Source: Bulleidia sp. (GTDB taxonomy: Bacteria > Bacillota_I > Bacilli_A > Erysipelotrichales > Erysipelotrichaceae). From it: 5,776 bases of DNA. The translations under genes and the position numbers were made by a program. Positions 5,239-5,776 of this stretch are shown piece by piece (position 1 is the stretch's first letter; every line of letters starts with the position of its first letter). The DNA lies in assembly GCA_016293365.1 (NCBI GenBank), contig JAEDEK010000119.1, positions 1 to 5,776 on the forward strand, in the 5' to 3' direction. The notes under the pieces are model-generated. The model was not told where the DNA came from and searched no databases. It was given only the letters and a program-made list of their open reading frames with translations.

Positions 5239-5776
5239 GGTTACCTACCAGGCAAGACAGTCTGGAAAAATCCTGTTGAATGCAAATGAATCCGGTGAAA
5301 ACCTTTCCGCAGAAATGATGGAAAAGGTAATTGAAGCTCTGAAGAATACTGCCTTCAACCGTTATCCGGAAAATACACAGAAAAAACTGAGGGAAGCATA
5401 TGCCGCCGTTGCTGGGGTAAACGCAGATCAGATCATTGCAGGTAATGGATCGGATCAGCTGCTTGGATATCTGATTGGAAAACTGGCAGGTGTGGAAGGA
5501 ACCATATATACATTCGATCCGGATTTCTCCATGTATGATTATTATGCTTCCTCTTATGGATCACAGGTCATCAAATACCCATGTGATGAAGATGGAAGTC
5601 TGGATATTGATTCCTTTATCCGTTATGGAAACGACCAGAAAGCCGATCTTGTCATCTTTTCCAATCCAAACAATCCTTCAGGACATTGCCTGTCTTTGGA
5701 AGAAGTGGAAACAGTGATTCAAGGATTTGATGGAACACCGGTGATCGTTGATGAAGCCTATATCGAATTTGCGGAT
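5228..5776 (+). CDS. hisC: Histidinol-phosphate aminotransferase HisC (3'-truncated)
   Basis: HisC is a PLP-dependent fold-type I aminotransferase that passes an amino group from glutamate to imidazole acetol phosphate, giving histidinol phosphate. Only the first 183 codons are present, about half the usual length of roughly 350 residues; the frame is open to the window edge. Motifs in order are 'LLNANES' (16-22), 'RYPEN' (45-49), 'GNGSDQLL' (72-79, cofactor phosphate region), 'FDPDFSMY' (96-103), 'NPNNPSG' (146-152) and 'VDEAYIEF' (174-181), whose Asp contacts the pyridine nitrogen. The Schiff-base lysine lies beyond the window. The ATG at 5228 lies 11 bases inside hisD, with GTGAGG at 5215-5220 as Shine-Dalgarno sequence, so it is coupled to hisD. 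The related CobD or aromatic aminotransferases are less likely given the motifs and operon. Confidence 0.93.
   Translation, partial: MENKVTYQARQSGKILLNANESGENLSAEMMEKVIEALKNTAFNRYPENTQKKLREAYAAVAGVNADQIIAGNGSDQLLGYLIGKLAGVEGTIYTFDPDFSMYDYYASSYGSQVIKYPCDEDGSLDIDSFIRYGNDQKADLVIFSNPNNPSGHCLSLEEVETVIQGFDGTPVIVDEAYIEFAD

Overview
The window is typical of a Bacillota (Firmicutes) bacterium. The signs are a T-box riboswitch, AGGAGG-type ribosome binding sites, a TTGACT/TATGAT promoter, a HisZ plus short-form HisG pair, and a Gram-positive-style surface protein with SpaA/Cna-B-like repeats. A gut or oral Erysipelotrichia- or Clostridia-like organism would fit, but the sequence does not settle the family.

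Layout. Positions 1-1887 hold the 3' part of a large gene for an extracellular, repeat-containing protein with one C-terminal membrane anchor; its 5' end lies outside the window. Positions 1888-2213 (326 bases) contain no gene. They hold a sigma-A-type promoter (1896-1924), a T-box leader (about 1944-2174) whose specifier reads CAC (His), a Rho-independent terminator (2160-2197) mutually exclusive with the antiterminator, and the hisZ ribosome binding site. From 2214 to the window end run hisZ, hisG, hisD and the first 183 codons of hisC, all on the + strand. Successive genes overlap by 4, 7 and 11 bases, so this is a tightly coupled operon that continues to the right.

How it works together. 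HisZ and short HisG together form the ATP phosphoribosyltransferase that starts histidine synthesis. HisC makes histidinol phosphate and HisD performs the last two oxidations. The leader should sense uncharged tRNA-His: when histidine is scarce, the tRNA pairs with the CAC specifier and the UGGA bulge, stabilises the antiterminator, and the operon is read. When histidine is plentiful, the terminator forms. The upstream surface-protein gene has no visible terminator of its own, so its transcripts may also end at the T-box terminator; nothing else links it to histidine synthesis.

I see no mobile element, CRISPR array, tRNA/rRNA gene or clearly new system. The points most worth checking are fine details of the T-box and the unusual two-type repeat architecture and non-sortase anchor of the surface protein.
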